Assembly: GCF_012689525.1 (NCBI RefSeq)
Contig: NZ_CP051514.1
Span: 1,178,001 to 1,242,000 of the forward strand
DNA: 64,000 bases
Reading direction: 5' to 3'
Source: Paraburkholderia aromaticivorans
GTDB taxonomy: Bacteria > Pseudomonadota > Gammaproteobacteria > Burkholderiales > Burkholderiaceae
The translations under genes and the position numbers were made by a program. Below are positions 56,216 through 64,000 of this stretch, piece after piece. Position 1 is the stretch's first letter. Each line of letters starts with the position of its first letter. The notes beneath the pieces are model-generated. The model had not been told where the DNA came from. It saw only the letters and a program-made list of their open reading frames with translations, and made no database searches.

Positions 56216-57322
56216 TCAATGCGCACGATAACGCTGCGCATCCGCGTATTTGAATTCGAGGCCACAGCCCGGTCGTGAGAGGTCGGGCGTGATCACACCA
56301 CCGTGCGGCGTCGGTGCGCCGTCAAACAGCATGCGTTCGATGCGGACGTGGTCATGAAACCATTCCTGATGCCGAAGGCGCGGCACCGCGCAGGCCACGT
56401 GCAGGTGCAACGCCGGCGCGCAGTGGGCGGAGAGCGCGATGTGATGGGCGTCCGCCAGATGTGCTGCCTGCATGAAGCCTGTGATGCCACCGCACCGGCT
56501 TGCGTCGGCCTGCAACACGTCCACCGCACCGGCTTCGAGCATGCGGCGGAAATAGTCGGTGGTGTATCCGTATTCGCCGGCTGCCACTTCCATGTCGTGC
56601 GGTAGCAGATCACGCAGTCGGCGCAGCCCTTCGAGATCATCTGAGGACACCGGTTCTTCGAACCAGCTGACCTGTTGCTCGCCAAATACAGCCGCCAATC
56701 CTGCCGCCTGTTTTACGTCGAGGGCGCCATTCGCATCGACGAACAGGCCATGTTCGCCGATCGCGGCGCGTGCGACTTCCACGCGATGCGGATCACCCTC
56801 GGGATCGGAGCCGATCTTCATTTTTACCCAGCGACAGCCGCCGTCGGCAATCCAATACGAGAACTGCTCGCGCAGATCGTCGTCCGTATAGGTCGTAAAT
56901 CCGCCACTGCCGTAGATGGGCACAGCATCGCGCAGCCGGCCGAGCAACCGTACCAGCGGCAGGTCGAGCAGCTTCGCCTTCAGGTCCCACAGCGCGCAGT
57001 CGATCGCGGAGATGGCGGTCGCGGCGAGTCCTTCCCGTCCGAGATTGCGCACGCTGCGCTGCATCGCCAGCCAAGCACCGGGTATATCGAACGCGTCGCG
57101 GTGCTGGATGGCTTGCGCCAGTATCTGCTCGACGAGTGGCACCACGGACGCACTCGCATACGTATATCCGAGCCCTGTCTTGCCGCCGGCTTCGATCTCG
57201 ACGACGACCAGCGTCGTCGAGTTCCACGCGATGGTGCCGTCTGCCTCAGGCTTGTCGGTCGGAATGATGTAAGCCTGCGCCCGCATCCGACCAATCGGCG
57301 CCTCAGTTGGGTAAGCACGCAT
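56216..57322 (-). CDS. Enolase-superfamily enzyme (mandelate racemase/muconate lactonizing type)
   Basis: 368 residues. Catalytic features: WVKMKIG (KxK base), metal ligands in FVDANGA, WFEEPVSSDD and AAGEYGY, and the histidine in IALSAHCAP, placing it in the mandelate racemase subgroup that includes sugar-acid dehydratases. N-terminal capping sequence TTLVVVEIEAGGKTGLGYTY is normal. With a sugar dehydrogenase complex downstream, dehydration of an aldonic acid product is a reasonable guess, but the substrate cannot be read directly. The start lies five bases after the stop of the ThDP enzyme gene. Confidence 0.9.
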   Translation of the reverse strand: MRAYPTEAPIGRMRAQAYIIPTDKPEADGTIAWNSTTLVVVEIEAGGKTGLGYTYASASVVPLVEQILAQAIQHRDAFDIPGAWLAMQRSVRNLGREGLAATAISAIDCALWDLKAKLLDLPLVRLLGRLRDAVPIYGSGGFTTYTDDDLREQFSYWIADGGCRWVKMKIGSDPEGDPHRVEVARAAIGEHGLFVDANGALDVKQAAGLAAVFGEQQVSWFEEPVSSDDLEGLRRLRDLLPHDMEVAAGEYGYTTDYFRRMLEAGAVDVLQADASRCGGITGFMQAAHLADAHHIALSAHCAPALHLHVACAVPRLRHQEWFHDHVRIERMLFDGAPTPHGGVITPDLSRPGCGLEFKYADAQRYRAH

Positions 57323-57326
57323 CGCC

Positions 57327-59174
57327 TCAGCCCTTCTTCCCGTCCGGCGTCCCTTCGGGCTTCCCGTTGACTTCGTCGTGATCCTTGTGGCCGTGCGGCA
57401 GCACCGCGCTCAGCACCTGCTTCATCGCGCCCATCAGCATGCCGCTTTCCTGCGGGTCGCCCTTGATGAGCGTTTCCGCAAAGGCCCTGGCTTCCTTCAG
57501 CGTGATGTGTGGCGGCAGTGGCGGGACGTTGGGGTCCGACTTCACTTCCAGGACCACGGGGCGATCCGCTGCGAGCGCCTCTTCCCAGGCCGCGCCAAGG
57601 CGTTCGGGATCGTCGACGTAGATGCCCTTCAATCCGATCAGTTCCGCGAACTTGTGATACGGCACGTTGGGAATCTGCTGCGATGCATTGAACTTCGGGT
57701 CGCCCTCTATCACGCGCTGTTCCCAGGTCACCTGATTCAGATCCTCATTGTTCAGAACCATGCAGATCCAGTGCGGATTCGACCATTGTTTCCAGTACTT
57801 CGAAACCGTGATCAGCTCGGCCATGTTGTTCATCTGCATGGCGCCGTCGCCGACAAGCGCGATCACCGGCCTGTCCGGATAGGCGAATTTTGCAGCGATT
57901 GCATACGGCACCGCCGCACCCATCGACGCGAGGCCGCCGGATAGCGAACACATCATGCCTCGGCGGATCTTGAGATCGCGTGCATACCAGTTGGCGCACG
58001 AACCCGAGTCGCTCGTGATGATTGCGCGTTCAGGCAGCCGCGGGGAAAGCTCCCACATCACGCGCTGCGGGTTCACGTTGGTTTCGGCTTTTTCCATCGC
58101 CCGCGCTTCGAGCGTCTTCCACCACTCGCTCACCCAGCCTTCAATTTTCTTACGCCACGCACGGTCGGTTTTTTCCTGCAGCAGCGGCAGGAGCGCCTTT
58201 AACGTATCGACGCTGTCGCCGACCAGATTGACCTCCATCGGATAGCGCAGGCTAAGCATGTCCGCCTTGAGGTCGATCTGCACGCCACGCGCCTGCCCTT
58301 CTTCCGGCAGGAATTCCGAGTAGGGAAAACCGGAACCGATCATCAGTAGCGTGTCGCACTCTGTCATCATGTCCCAGCTCGGTTTGGTGCCGAGCATGCC
58401 GATCGAGCCCGTGACCCAAGGCAACTCGTCAGGCAACGCCCCCTTGCCGAGAAGTGCCTTCGCGACGCCTGCGCCGAGTTTGTCAGCCAGCGCGATCACT
58501 TCGTCCGTGGCGTGCAGGGCGCCTGCCCCGACCAGAATCGCGATCTTTTCGCTCGCGTTCAGCACGTCGGCCGCACGACGCAGGTCGTCATCCTTTGGCA
58601 CCACCTTGGGCGCGGAGTACCCAATGCCCGAATGAACCGTGCCGTGCTGGCGCGGTGGATCCTGATAAGGCTCGTCCTGAAGGTCATTAGGTAGCACGAT
58701 CGCAGTCACGCGTCGCTCGGATAACGCGGTGCGGATGGCGCGGTCGACAAGATGCCGCACCTGCGGCGGCACGCTCGCCTGTTGGACGAACGCGCCGGCC
58801 ACGTCCTTGAACAGCGAAGGCAGATCGAGTTCCTGCTGGTAATGGCCGCCGAGCGACGCGCGCGCCTGCTGGCCGGCGATCGCAAGCACCGGCATGTGAT
58901 CCATGCGTGCGTCATACAGGCCGGTGACGAGGTGTGAGGCGCCGGGACCCGAGGTCGCAAGACATACGCCGAGTTCCCCGGTGAATTTCGCATGCGCCGA
59001 GGCCATGAAGGCGGCCATTTCTTCGTGCCGGACCTGAATGAACTCAATCTTTCCCTCGGCTCGGTTCAGCGCACCCAGGATGCCGTTAATGCCGTCCCCG
59101 GGGTAGCCGTAGATGCGCTTGATGCCCCATTGGTGTAGACGTTCCACAAGAAAATCGCTGACCGTCTGACTCAT
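57327..59174 (-). CDS. ThDP-dependent enzyme, pyruvate oxidase/acetolactate synthase-like
   Basis: 615 residues with the three-domain layout of the family. The N-terminal pyrimidine domain holds the catalytic glutamate in QVRHEEMAAFMASAHAKFTG. The central FAD-like domain has ILVGAGALHATDEVIALADK, and the C-terminal diphosphate domain shows VGDGAMQMNNMAELITVSKY with the GDG...N motif. Closest in character to PoxB-type pyruvate:quinone oxidases, which yield acetate, CO2 and reduced quinone. A charged C-terminal tail (HGHKDHDEVNGKPEG) is present. It begins the 12-gene cluster; ATG 59174 follows AGGAGACC. Confidence 0.88.
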   Translation of the reverse strand: MSQTVSDFLVERLHQWGIKRIYGYPGDGINGILGALNRAEGKIEFIQVRHEEMAAFMASAHAKFTGELGVCLATSGPGASHLVTGLYDARMDHMPVLAIAGQQARASLGGHYQQELDLPSLFKDVAGAFVQQASVPPQVRHLVDRAIRTALSERRVTAIVLPNDLQDEPYQDPPRQHGTVHSGIGYSAPKVVPKDDDLRRAADVLNASEKIAILVGAGALHATDEVIALADKLGAGVAKALLGKGALPDELPWVTGSIGMLGTKPSWDMMTECDTLLMIGSGFPYSEFLPEEGQARGVQIDLKADMLSLRYPMEVNLVGDSVDTLKALLPLLQEKTDRAWRKKIEGWVSEWWKTLEARAMEKAETNVNPQRVMWELSPRLPERAIITSDSGSCANWYARDLKIRRGMMCSLSGGLASMGAAVPYAIAAKFAYPDRPVIALVGDGAMQMNNMAELITVSKYWKQWSNPHWICMVLNNEDLNQVTWEQRVIEGDPKFNASQQIPNVPYHKFAELIGLKGIYVDDPERLGAAWEEALAADRPVVLEVKSDPNVPPLPPHITLKEARAFAETLIKGDPQESGMLMGAMKQVLSAVLPHGHKDHDEVNGKPEGTPDGKKG

Positions 59175-59607
59175 GATGGTCTCCTGGGTCGGCGCTCGAG
59201 CCGGCTCAAAAGCGGGTGCGTGGTTGCCTTACCACGTACCGCGTTAAGTGAATGGACGACAACCGGTTCGGATGTCCTGGGCTGCGTCGTCGTGCCGACA
59301 AACAAACCGGGTCCCCCAACGTGCCTGCCGCTGATTCAAACTGTGATCGTTAAGGCATCGCCAGGTCGGCCATTTGGCCGATCCCGCGGGCAGCAAAATG
59401 TCACAGCGTGATACATGCGCAAAAAATATGCCGACGGCATCGTTTTCGAATCGTTCAACGTTTGCGCCGCCTGGAGGCCTTGCGCTCTGGCGTACAAGCG
59501 ATATGTAAGTGGATGGACCGCAAGCTGACAGCAGGTAAAAAGGTTCACGTTGTGTAGATCGGACCTCATCAGGCGACCGCGTCGACGGGCCCGGCGCAAC
59601 TTCGACC
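59175..59607. other. Promoter region of the 12-gene cluster and flanking non-coding DNA
   Basis: 433 bases with no supported gene. It must contain the promoter for the minus-strand cluster; no FNR box or copy of the ATATCA-N5-TGATAT repeat was found here. Confidence 0.4.
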
Positions 59608-60077
59608 TCATGCTTTGAGCAGGTCGCTCCAGACGGTCGTCTCCCGGCGCCTGACGGACGCAGGGTCCCCGCTTAACACGTCGAACTGTGTCGCCCCATC
59701 AGCGCACCGGAACCGGTTATCGAACGCCTGCTTGCCGACACGCAACTCGCGAAGCGTCAGATCGCTGATCCACGGCGGCAGCACAGGGTCCACGTAGAGC
59801 ATCGCGTTCGGCGCATCCGGCTGCAGGCCCAGGATCGCCTGCAGCAACGAGAAGACCGCTCCTGCAGCCCACGCCTGCGCTACATTTGCGCCGACGCACT
59901 GAACGGGAAAGTTCGCAGCGTCCCGATGCAGGCCCGTGTAAAGCTCGGGCAACTGGTTGAGCGTGAAAAAGCCTCCAGCTCCATACACGTCGCGTGCGAT
60001 GCAACCCGCTTCTTCTGTGAAACCATAACGCCTGAATCCCAGCGCAATCAGCCCGTTGTCGTGCGGCCAGACGGAGC
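59608..60077 (-). pseudogene. C-terminal remnant of a glycogen-debranching (amylo-alpha-1,6-glucosidase-like) enzyme
   Basis: About 156 codons reading SVWPHDNGLIALGFRRYG, LNQLPELYTGLHRDAANFP and AQAWAAGAVFSLLQAILGLQ, the last third of the (alpha/alpha)6 barrel of bacterial debranching-type proteins. It ends with a normal stop at 59608 but is cut at its 5' side exactly where the IS6 element begins (60078). The rest of the gene is not found on the other side. It was probably once a partner of the GH15 enzyme in alpha-glucan use. Confidence 0.78.
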
Positions 60078-60910
60078 GGCTTTGTCAGGTTGAGGGGAGG
60101 CGGCGGTAGAATGAAGTGATGAAGAAGACGAAATCGCTTTACCACGGTCGCCGTTTCCCCGCCATCGTCATCAGCTGCGCGGTTCGCTGGTATTTCCGGT
60201 TCAACCTGAGCCTGCGCGATATCGAGGAGTTGTTGCTCGAACGCGGTGTCGTGGTCAGCTACGAAACGATCCGTTGCTGGTGCGAGAAGTTTGGCGCTGG
60301 ATTTCGCCCAGCGCGCCAAAGCCGGACGGCGCAAGCCGGGTAGCACATGGCATCTGGACGAAATGTTCGTGACGCTGCGCGGCGAGCCGTATCTGCTGTG
60401 GCGAGCGGTCGACGAGCATGGTGCTGAACTCGACGTGCTGGTGCAAAAGCGGCGCGACAAGGCTGCGGCAAAGCGCTTTTTCCGGAGGGTGCTACGTTCA
60501 AACCCGGTGCCGCGCAAGATCGTCACCGACCAGCTACGCAGCTATCCAGCGGCAAAAGGCAGAGATTCCCGAACTTGTTCATGTGAAGCACGTTTTCGTC
60601 AAGGCGGCTGCACGGGTGAACAACCGCGCAGAGAACACCCACCAACCGACCCGCAGGCGCGAACGGCAGATGTGTGGCTTTCGCGATGCGCGTCGCACGC
60701 AGGCGTTTCTCTCATGCTTCGGACCGATCCGGCAGCACTTCGCGTTGCCCAGACATCTGATGAACGCAGCATGTCATCGCGGAATGCTGCAGGAACGCTT
60801 CGCCAAATGGTATGACTGGACAGTCACCACCGCGGTATCCAACACTATCTGATAAGGATAACTACGTTTTAAGGGCGTTTGTTGGTGGCACCCGTCAACT
60901 TGACAATGCC
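60078..60910. mobile_element. IS6-family element, decayed
   Basis: 833 bp, with related ends GGCTTTGTCAGGTTGAGGGG at 60078-60097 and the complement of GGCATTGTCAAGTTGACGGG at 60891-60910 (17 of 20 identical). Flanking 8-mers GACGGAGC and GACGTGGC agree at six positions, perhaps an old target duplication. The transposase inside is frameshifted. Confidence 0.78.
60119..60852 (+). pseudogene. IS6-family transposase with two frameshifts
   Basis: Reads across three frames as one transposase: KKTKSLYHGRRFPAIVISCA and LSLRDIEELLLERGVVVSYE first; then, after an extra base near 60301, GSTWHLDEMFVTLRGEPYLL and KIVTDQLRSYPAAK; then, after another near 60560, AEIPELVHVKHVFVKAAARV and NNRAENTHQPTRRRE to the end. 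The DDE residues are still encoded. Both lesions are single-base insertions. The element is not autonomous. Confidence 0.85.
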
Positions 60911-61361
60911 GACGTGGCAGCTCGTTGCGGTTTCCGGAGGGTTCGCGTTTCGTTGCGGAAATATGTAATCTGCCTGTTCTTTCGGCCGCAGGTCGGCGTA
61001 CAGAACGACCTGCAACCGAACACCGACAGAGCACTTGCCCTCTACGGGTCTTATCCGTGGACAACGTCAACTACGAAGTCCGCCCGCAGTCGAGTGGCCC
61101 GAGGGAACTGCCCCCCTCAGGCTCTAGCAGATCCGTCCGTGAATCTCTCGATTCATAAGGCTCTTCGTGTCCGCCGTTCTTCGAAAGAGAAATCCCACTG
61201 CGCGAACAACCGCACCGTACCAGTCAGCCTTATATCGTTGATATCCGGGCGCGTAAGTTCGCCATTCGGTGTATCGGAATACCTGGGTCGCTCAGCATCG
61301 AAGCGATCACGCTGGAATCCAGGTACACCATTCGCCAGCGGCGGATATGACCAACACGGCA
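60911..61361. other. Intergenic stretch with no recognisable gene
   Basis: About 450 bases right of the IS6 element. Frames on both strands lack family features. Confidence 0.4.
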
Positions 61362-61625
61362 TTAAACTCCCTGCCTCGTGCCTTGCGATGTTTCGCGGGG
61401 CTGCCAGTCCGGCTCTGGCAATCGGCTAGCATCGATCTCAGTCATCCCGTGAGCAATCGCAAACGTGCACGCCTCCAAAGCACTATAGAACCGCCCTAGC
61501 TCCTTCGTTGCGCGCTGGGTACCGTCAGGCTTCCGTACTATGAGGAGAGCCGCATACATGCCCTCGTCATACGCCGCAAGAGGCGTGAGGATGAAAGTCT
61601 TATGGGTTACCTCAACGTTTTGCAT
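61362..61625 (-). CDS. Small conserved protein of unknown function
   Basis: 87 residues starting MQNVEVTHKTFILTPLAAYD; GMYAALLIVRKPDGTQRATK and FYSALEACTFAIAHGMTEID follow. It resembles small soluble proteins common in Burkholderia genomes, without known function. GGAGG just before ATG 61625 supports the start; a longer frame reaches 61676. Confidence 0.72.
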   Translation of the reverse strand: MQNVEVTHKTFILTPLAAYDEGMYAALLIVRKPDGTQRATKELGRFYSALEACTFAIAHGMTEIDASRLPEPDWQPRETSQGTRQGV

Positions 61626-61965
61626 CAACTTCCTCCGTGCAAAGAATTGACGCGCGGGCAGCGGGCGATTTGACAACTCTTTAATTACGAATTGTAAGGA
61701 TTACGGTCAGGGACGTCTCTCAGTAATAGCCCCAATTCTTCAGATAAATTTATACGTATTGCCCGCAATCGGCCAGCGCGGGATTTCATGAAATGATTGC
61801 CCGGCGCTGAGACTGCAACAATCCATGCCTGGATGGCTTCGCGAATACAGACTGATGAAACCATGCTTGTCTGTTCGGATAGAGGTGGCCCCATTCGTTC
61901 AGACAGGATCCGCGAGTTTTTAAGTGGAATCGCTGAGACAATCAAGCTGCCGATTGTTGAATCGC
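61626..61965. other. Intergenic stretch with no assignable gene
   Basis: Contains open frames on both strands (for example plus 61797, minus 61685-62023), none recognisable. The right end merges into porin debris. Confidence 0.35.
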
Positions 61966-62200
61966 AGCGACGAAAGTGTCGCCCCGCCCGGCGGGGTAAT
62001 AGCACCGACATACCCCGAGCCAAGCGGCTCGGTCACGTAAGTGCTGGTGTATGTGAAGCCGGCCGTGGCGTCGCCAAAGCTGTAGTTGATACCCGCACCG
62101 AATATCTGGAGCGATTTCCTGACAAAATTTTCGTCGCCACCGTTGTTAATCGCCCCGCCACCGGTAGTAGAAGGATTGTTGACGCGCCATAGTGAAAACT
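61966..62200 (-). pseudogene. Gram-negative porin fragment
   Basis: One minus-strand frame reads GGGAINNGGDENFVRKSLQI, FGAGINYSFGDATAGFTYT and YVTEPLGSGYVGAITPPGGA, alternating beta-strand sequence typical of the middle of a Burkholderiales trimeric porin (OmpC-like). No start, N-terminus or C-terminal phenylalanine strand is present, so only about 75 codons survive. Confidence 0.65.
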
Positions 62201-62282
62201 GGTCAGGTGGCGTTCGGTGCCGAGCGCCGGGGAAATGAGCGGATGCGTTCTGGTTTGCACGGATTCAGGCGGCCTCGCAACG

Positions 62283-63050
62283 TTATTTGAGGCTGCCGGT
62301 AAGAAACTGGCCTAACCGTTCGCTTTTCGGGTTGACCAGAACGTCTTGAGGATGGCCTTCTTCTTCGATTTTTCCCTTATGTATAAAGACCACATGATTC
62401 GACACGTTGCGGGCAAATCCCATCTCGTGCGTGACCACGATCATCGTACGGCCTTCTTCAGCCAGGGCTTGCATCACTTTCAAGACCTCACCGACCAGTT
62501 CCGGGTCGAGCGCCGACGTGGGTTCGTCAAACAGCATGACTTCGGGCTCCATTGCCAGTGCGCGCGCAATGGCCACCCGCTGTTGCTGGCCGCCAGAAAG
62601 ATGGGCCGGATACTTGCTTTCCATGCTGGCGTTGAGCCCGACCTTGGTCAGGTACTTGCGAGCCCGGGTCTCCGCTTCAGCCCGGCTCAACCCCAACACG
62701 CTGATGGGCGCTTCGACGATGTTTTCCAGCACGGTCATGTGCGCCCACAGGTTGAAGTGCTGAAACACCATCGACAGCCTGGTGCGCATCTTCTGTAGTT
62801 GCTTGTGATCGCTAACCCGCAAGGAGCCATTTCGATCCGGCTTGGTCCGGATCTCTTCTGCGTTGAGGGTGATGCGCCCCGAGCAAGGCTGCTCAAGAAA
62901 ATTGATGCAACGCAGAAACGTGCTTTTTCCTGAGCCGCTAGAACCGATGATGCTGATGACATCGCCGGCTTTCGCCTTGAGCGACACGCCCTTCAGGACC
63001 TCGTTGTCACCGAACTTCTTGTGCAGGTCGTCGACGATCAGCTTATACAT
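62283..63050 (-). CDS. Polar amino-acid ABC transporter ATP-binding protein (HisP/OccP type)
   Basis: 255 residues. Walker [10 protein letters not shown] near residue 39, Q-loop [18 protein letters not shown], signature [20 protein letters not shown] and Walker [15 protein letters not shown], then the switch histidine in [13 protein letters not shown]. The frame is open upstream, but ATG 63050 gives the family start [14 protein letters not shown]. It powers import of basic or polar amino acids or opines together with the two permeases that follow in the minus direction upstream. Confidence 0.92.
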   Translation of the reverse strand: MYKLIVDDLHKKFGDNEVLKGVSLKAKAGDVISIIGSSGSGKSTFLRCINFLEQPCSGRITLNAEEIRTKPDRNGSLRVSDHKQLQKMRTRLSMVFQHFNLWAHMTVLENIVEAPISVLGLSRAEAETRARKYLTKVGLNASMESKYPAHLSGGQQQRVAIARALAMEPEVMLFDEPTSALDPELVGEVLKVMQALAEEGRTMIVVTHEMGFARNVSNHVVFIHKGKIEEEGHPQDVLVNPKSERLGQFLTGSLK

Positions 63051-63088
63051 ATCCCGATACACTCCATCTTGGCTGTGGGTAGCCAGGT

Positions 63089-63802
63089 TCAATGCCCTTG
63101 CGGCTTCAAATAGGCCAGCATGCGTGTTTCCATTCTGCGGAACGTCCATACCAGCGCAAACACGATGCAGGCGTACAGCACGGCGGCAATGCCGTACGCC
63201 TGGAAGGACGCGTAGGTTGCCGAGTTCACGTCACGCGTCACCTTCAGGATGTCGGGGACGGTGGCCGTGAAAGCGAGCGTCGTCGCGTGCAGCATGAGGA
63301 TGACCTCGTTGCTGTAGTTGGGTAGCGCGCGCCGCAACGCGGACGGCAGGATGATCCGGGTGTAGAGCTTGAATCGGGACATCCCGTAGGCCTGCGCGGC
63401 CTCGATTTCGCCATAGGCGGTCGCTTTGATCGCGCCGGCAAATATCTCCGTGGCGTAAGCACATTCGTTCAACGCAAAAGCAAGCAGCGTACAGTTCATC
63501 GCGTTACGGAAGAACGTGTCGAGCAGGGCGTGCGAGTGGACGAACTGAAGGCTGTAGAGCCCCGTATAGCAAAGCAGCAACTGCACGTAGAGCGGTGTGC
63601 CGCGGAACACATACGTGTAAAGCCAGACGGGTCCGGAGATAAAGCGGTTGCGCGACGACCGGGCCACTGCTAGCGGGACGGCGAGGCAGAAGCCCAGTCC
63701 AATCGACGCGACCAGCAACCATAAGGTGACCACAAGGCCGCTGTACCGGTAACCGTCGGTGTACAGATAGGCTTGCCAGTATTGCCTGACGAGTTCGATC
63801 AC
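63089..63802 (-). CDS. Polar amino-acid ABC transporter permease (HisM type)
   Basis: 237 residues with about five hydrophobic segments. The family region [20 protein letters not shown] followed by [20 protein letters not shown] is the EAA loop that contacts the ATPase. The GTG start at 63802 overlaps the stop of the neighbouring permease gene (GTGA), and the ATPase gene follows 38 bases later. Confidence 0.92.
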   Translation of the reverse strand: MIELVRQYWQAYLYTDGYRYSGLVVTLWLLVASIGLGFCLAVPLAVARSSRNRFISGPVWLYTYVFRGTPLYVQLLLCYTGLYSLQFVHSHALLDTFFRNAMNCTLLAFALNECAYATEIFAGAIKATAYGEIEAAQAYGMSRFKLYTRIILPSALRRALPNYSNEVILMLHATTLAFTATVPDILKVTRDVNSATYASFQAYGIAAVLYACIVFALVWTFRRMETRMLAYLKPQGH

Positions 63803-64000
63803 AGTACAGCCCTCCGGACACCTGTCGAGTAGCGTTTTTCCAGCCAGATCAACACCAGGTTAGACACCGTCGTGATCACCAGATAGATCGCGCCTGCCGT
63901 CAGCGTGAAAAAGAAAAATTCAAGCGTGCTCTTGCCCGCGTCCTGCGACGCCTTGACCACGTCGGCGAGACCGATGATTGAGACCAGCGCGGTGGCTTTG
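63799..64000 (-). CDS. Polar amino-acid ABC transporter permease (HisQ type), partial
   Basis: Only the last 67 codons are inside the window: KATALVSIIGLADVVKASQD, STLEFFFFTLTAGAIYLVIT and [15 protein letters not shown]. The start lies beyond position 64000. With the HisM-like permease and ATPase it forms a standard amino-acid uptake operon; the periplasmic binding protein gene should be further right. Confidence 0.85.
   Translation of the reverse strand, partial: KATALVSIIGLADVVKASQDAGKSTLEFFFFTLTAGAIYLVITTVSNLVLIWLEKRYSTGVRRAVL

Overview
This is a GC-rich stretch of a betaproteobacterial genome, almost certainly Burkholderia sensu lato (Burkholderia, Paraburkholderia or Caballeronia). The gene content points that way: a nitrate reductase operon with an embedded PpiC-type isomerase, NnrS, paired DUF2934 proteins, a DUF1840 protein, a universal stress protein, and many IS6-, IS110- and IS256-family elements. 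It reads like an accessory region of a secondary replicon. No rRNA, tRNA or CRISPR array was seen.

Layout. 1-5.6 kb: an Xre/MbcA/ParS-type antitoxin, then a ROK-family protein that has lost its DNA-binding end and a complete ribose-type sugar ABC transporter. 5.8-10.5 kb: a sugar-metabolism run of zwf, an aldose-epimerase-like protein, GapN and a pyruvate kinase remnant. 10.5-14.3 kb: a decayed zone with a patatin pseudogene, a lipoprotein pseudogene and an IS6-family element. 14.3-28.5 kb: a nitrogen-oxide block of Hmp (nitric oxide dioxygenase), NnrS, narGHJI, a PpiC isomerase, a NarK-type transporter, a protein of unknown function and a cytochrome P450 with an unusual I-helix. 28.5-32.3 kb: broken genes (CYTH-CHAD protein, outer-membrane protein tail, c-type cytochrome with both haem motifs destroyed) and a hemerythrin-like gene split by an IS256-family element with a perfect 9-bp target duplication; a consensus FNR box lies upstream of it. 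32.4-35.5 kb: a small membrane protein and MaeB. 35.5-41 kb: mobile-element debris, including one IS6-family element split by an insert that carries two IS110-family transposases, and a truncated cysM. 41-44.5 kb: small stress-type genes (USP, two membrane peptides, DUF1840, DUF2934), each preceded by a copy of the inverted repeat ATATCA-N5-TGATAT.

44.5-59.2 kb: a one-directional cluster of twelve minus-strand genes. In transcription order it encodes a ThDP-dependent pyruvate oxidase-like enzyme, an enolase-superfamily dehydratase, a membrane protein, a gluconate 2-dehydrogenase subunit 3-like protein, a GMC flavoprotein, cytochrome oxidase subunits II (with a cytochrome c domain), I and III, a membrane protein, a triheme cytochrome c, an SDR and a GH15 glycosidase. 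The natural reading is a periplasmic sugar or alcohol dehydrogenase wired to its own caa3-type oxidase. Subunit I lacks both the helix-VI glutamate and the K-channel lysine of ordinary A-type oxidases. 59.2-64 kb: debranching-enzyme and porin remnants, another decayed IS6 element, a small conserved protein, and a polar amino-acid ABC transporter running off the right edge.

Taken together, the window looks like a low-oxygen, nitrate and sugar-oxidation island under active erosion by insertion sequences. A resemblance to the low-oxygen-activated (lxa) locus described in Burkholderia cenocepacia is suggested by gene content only.
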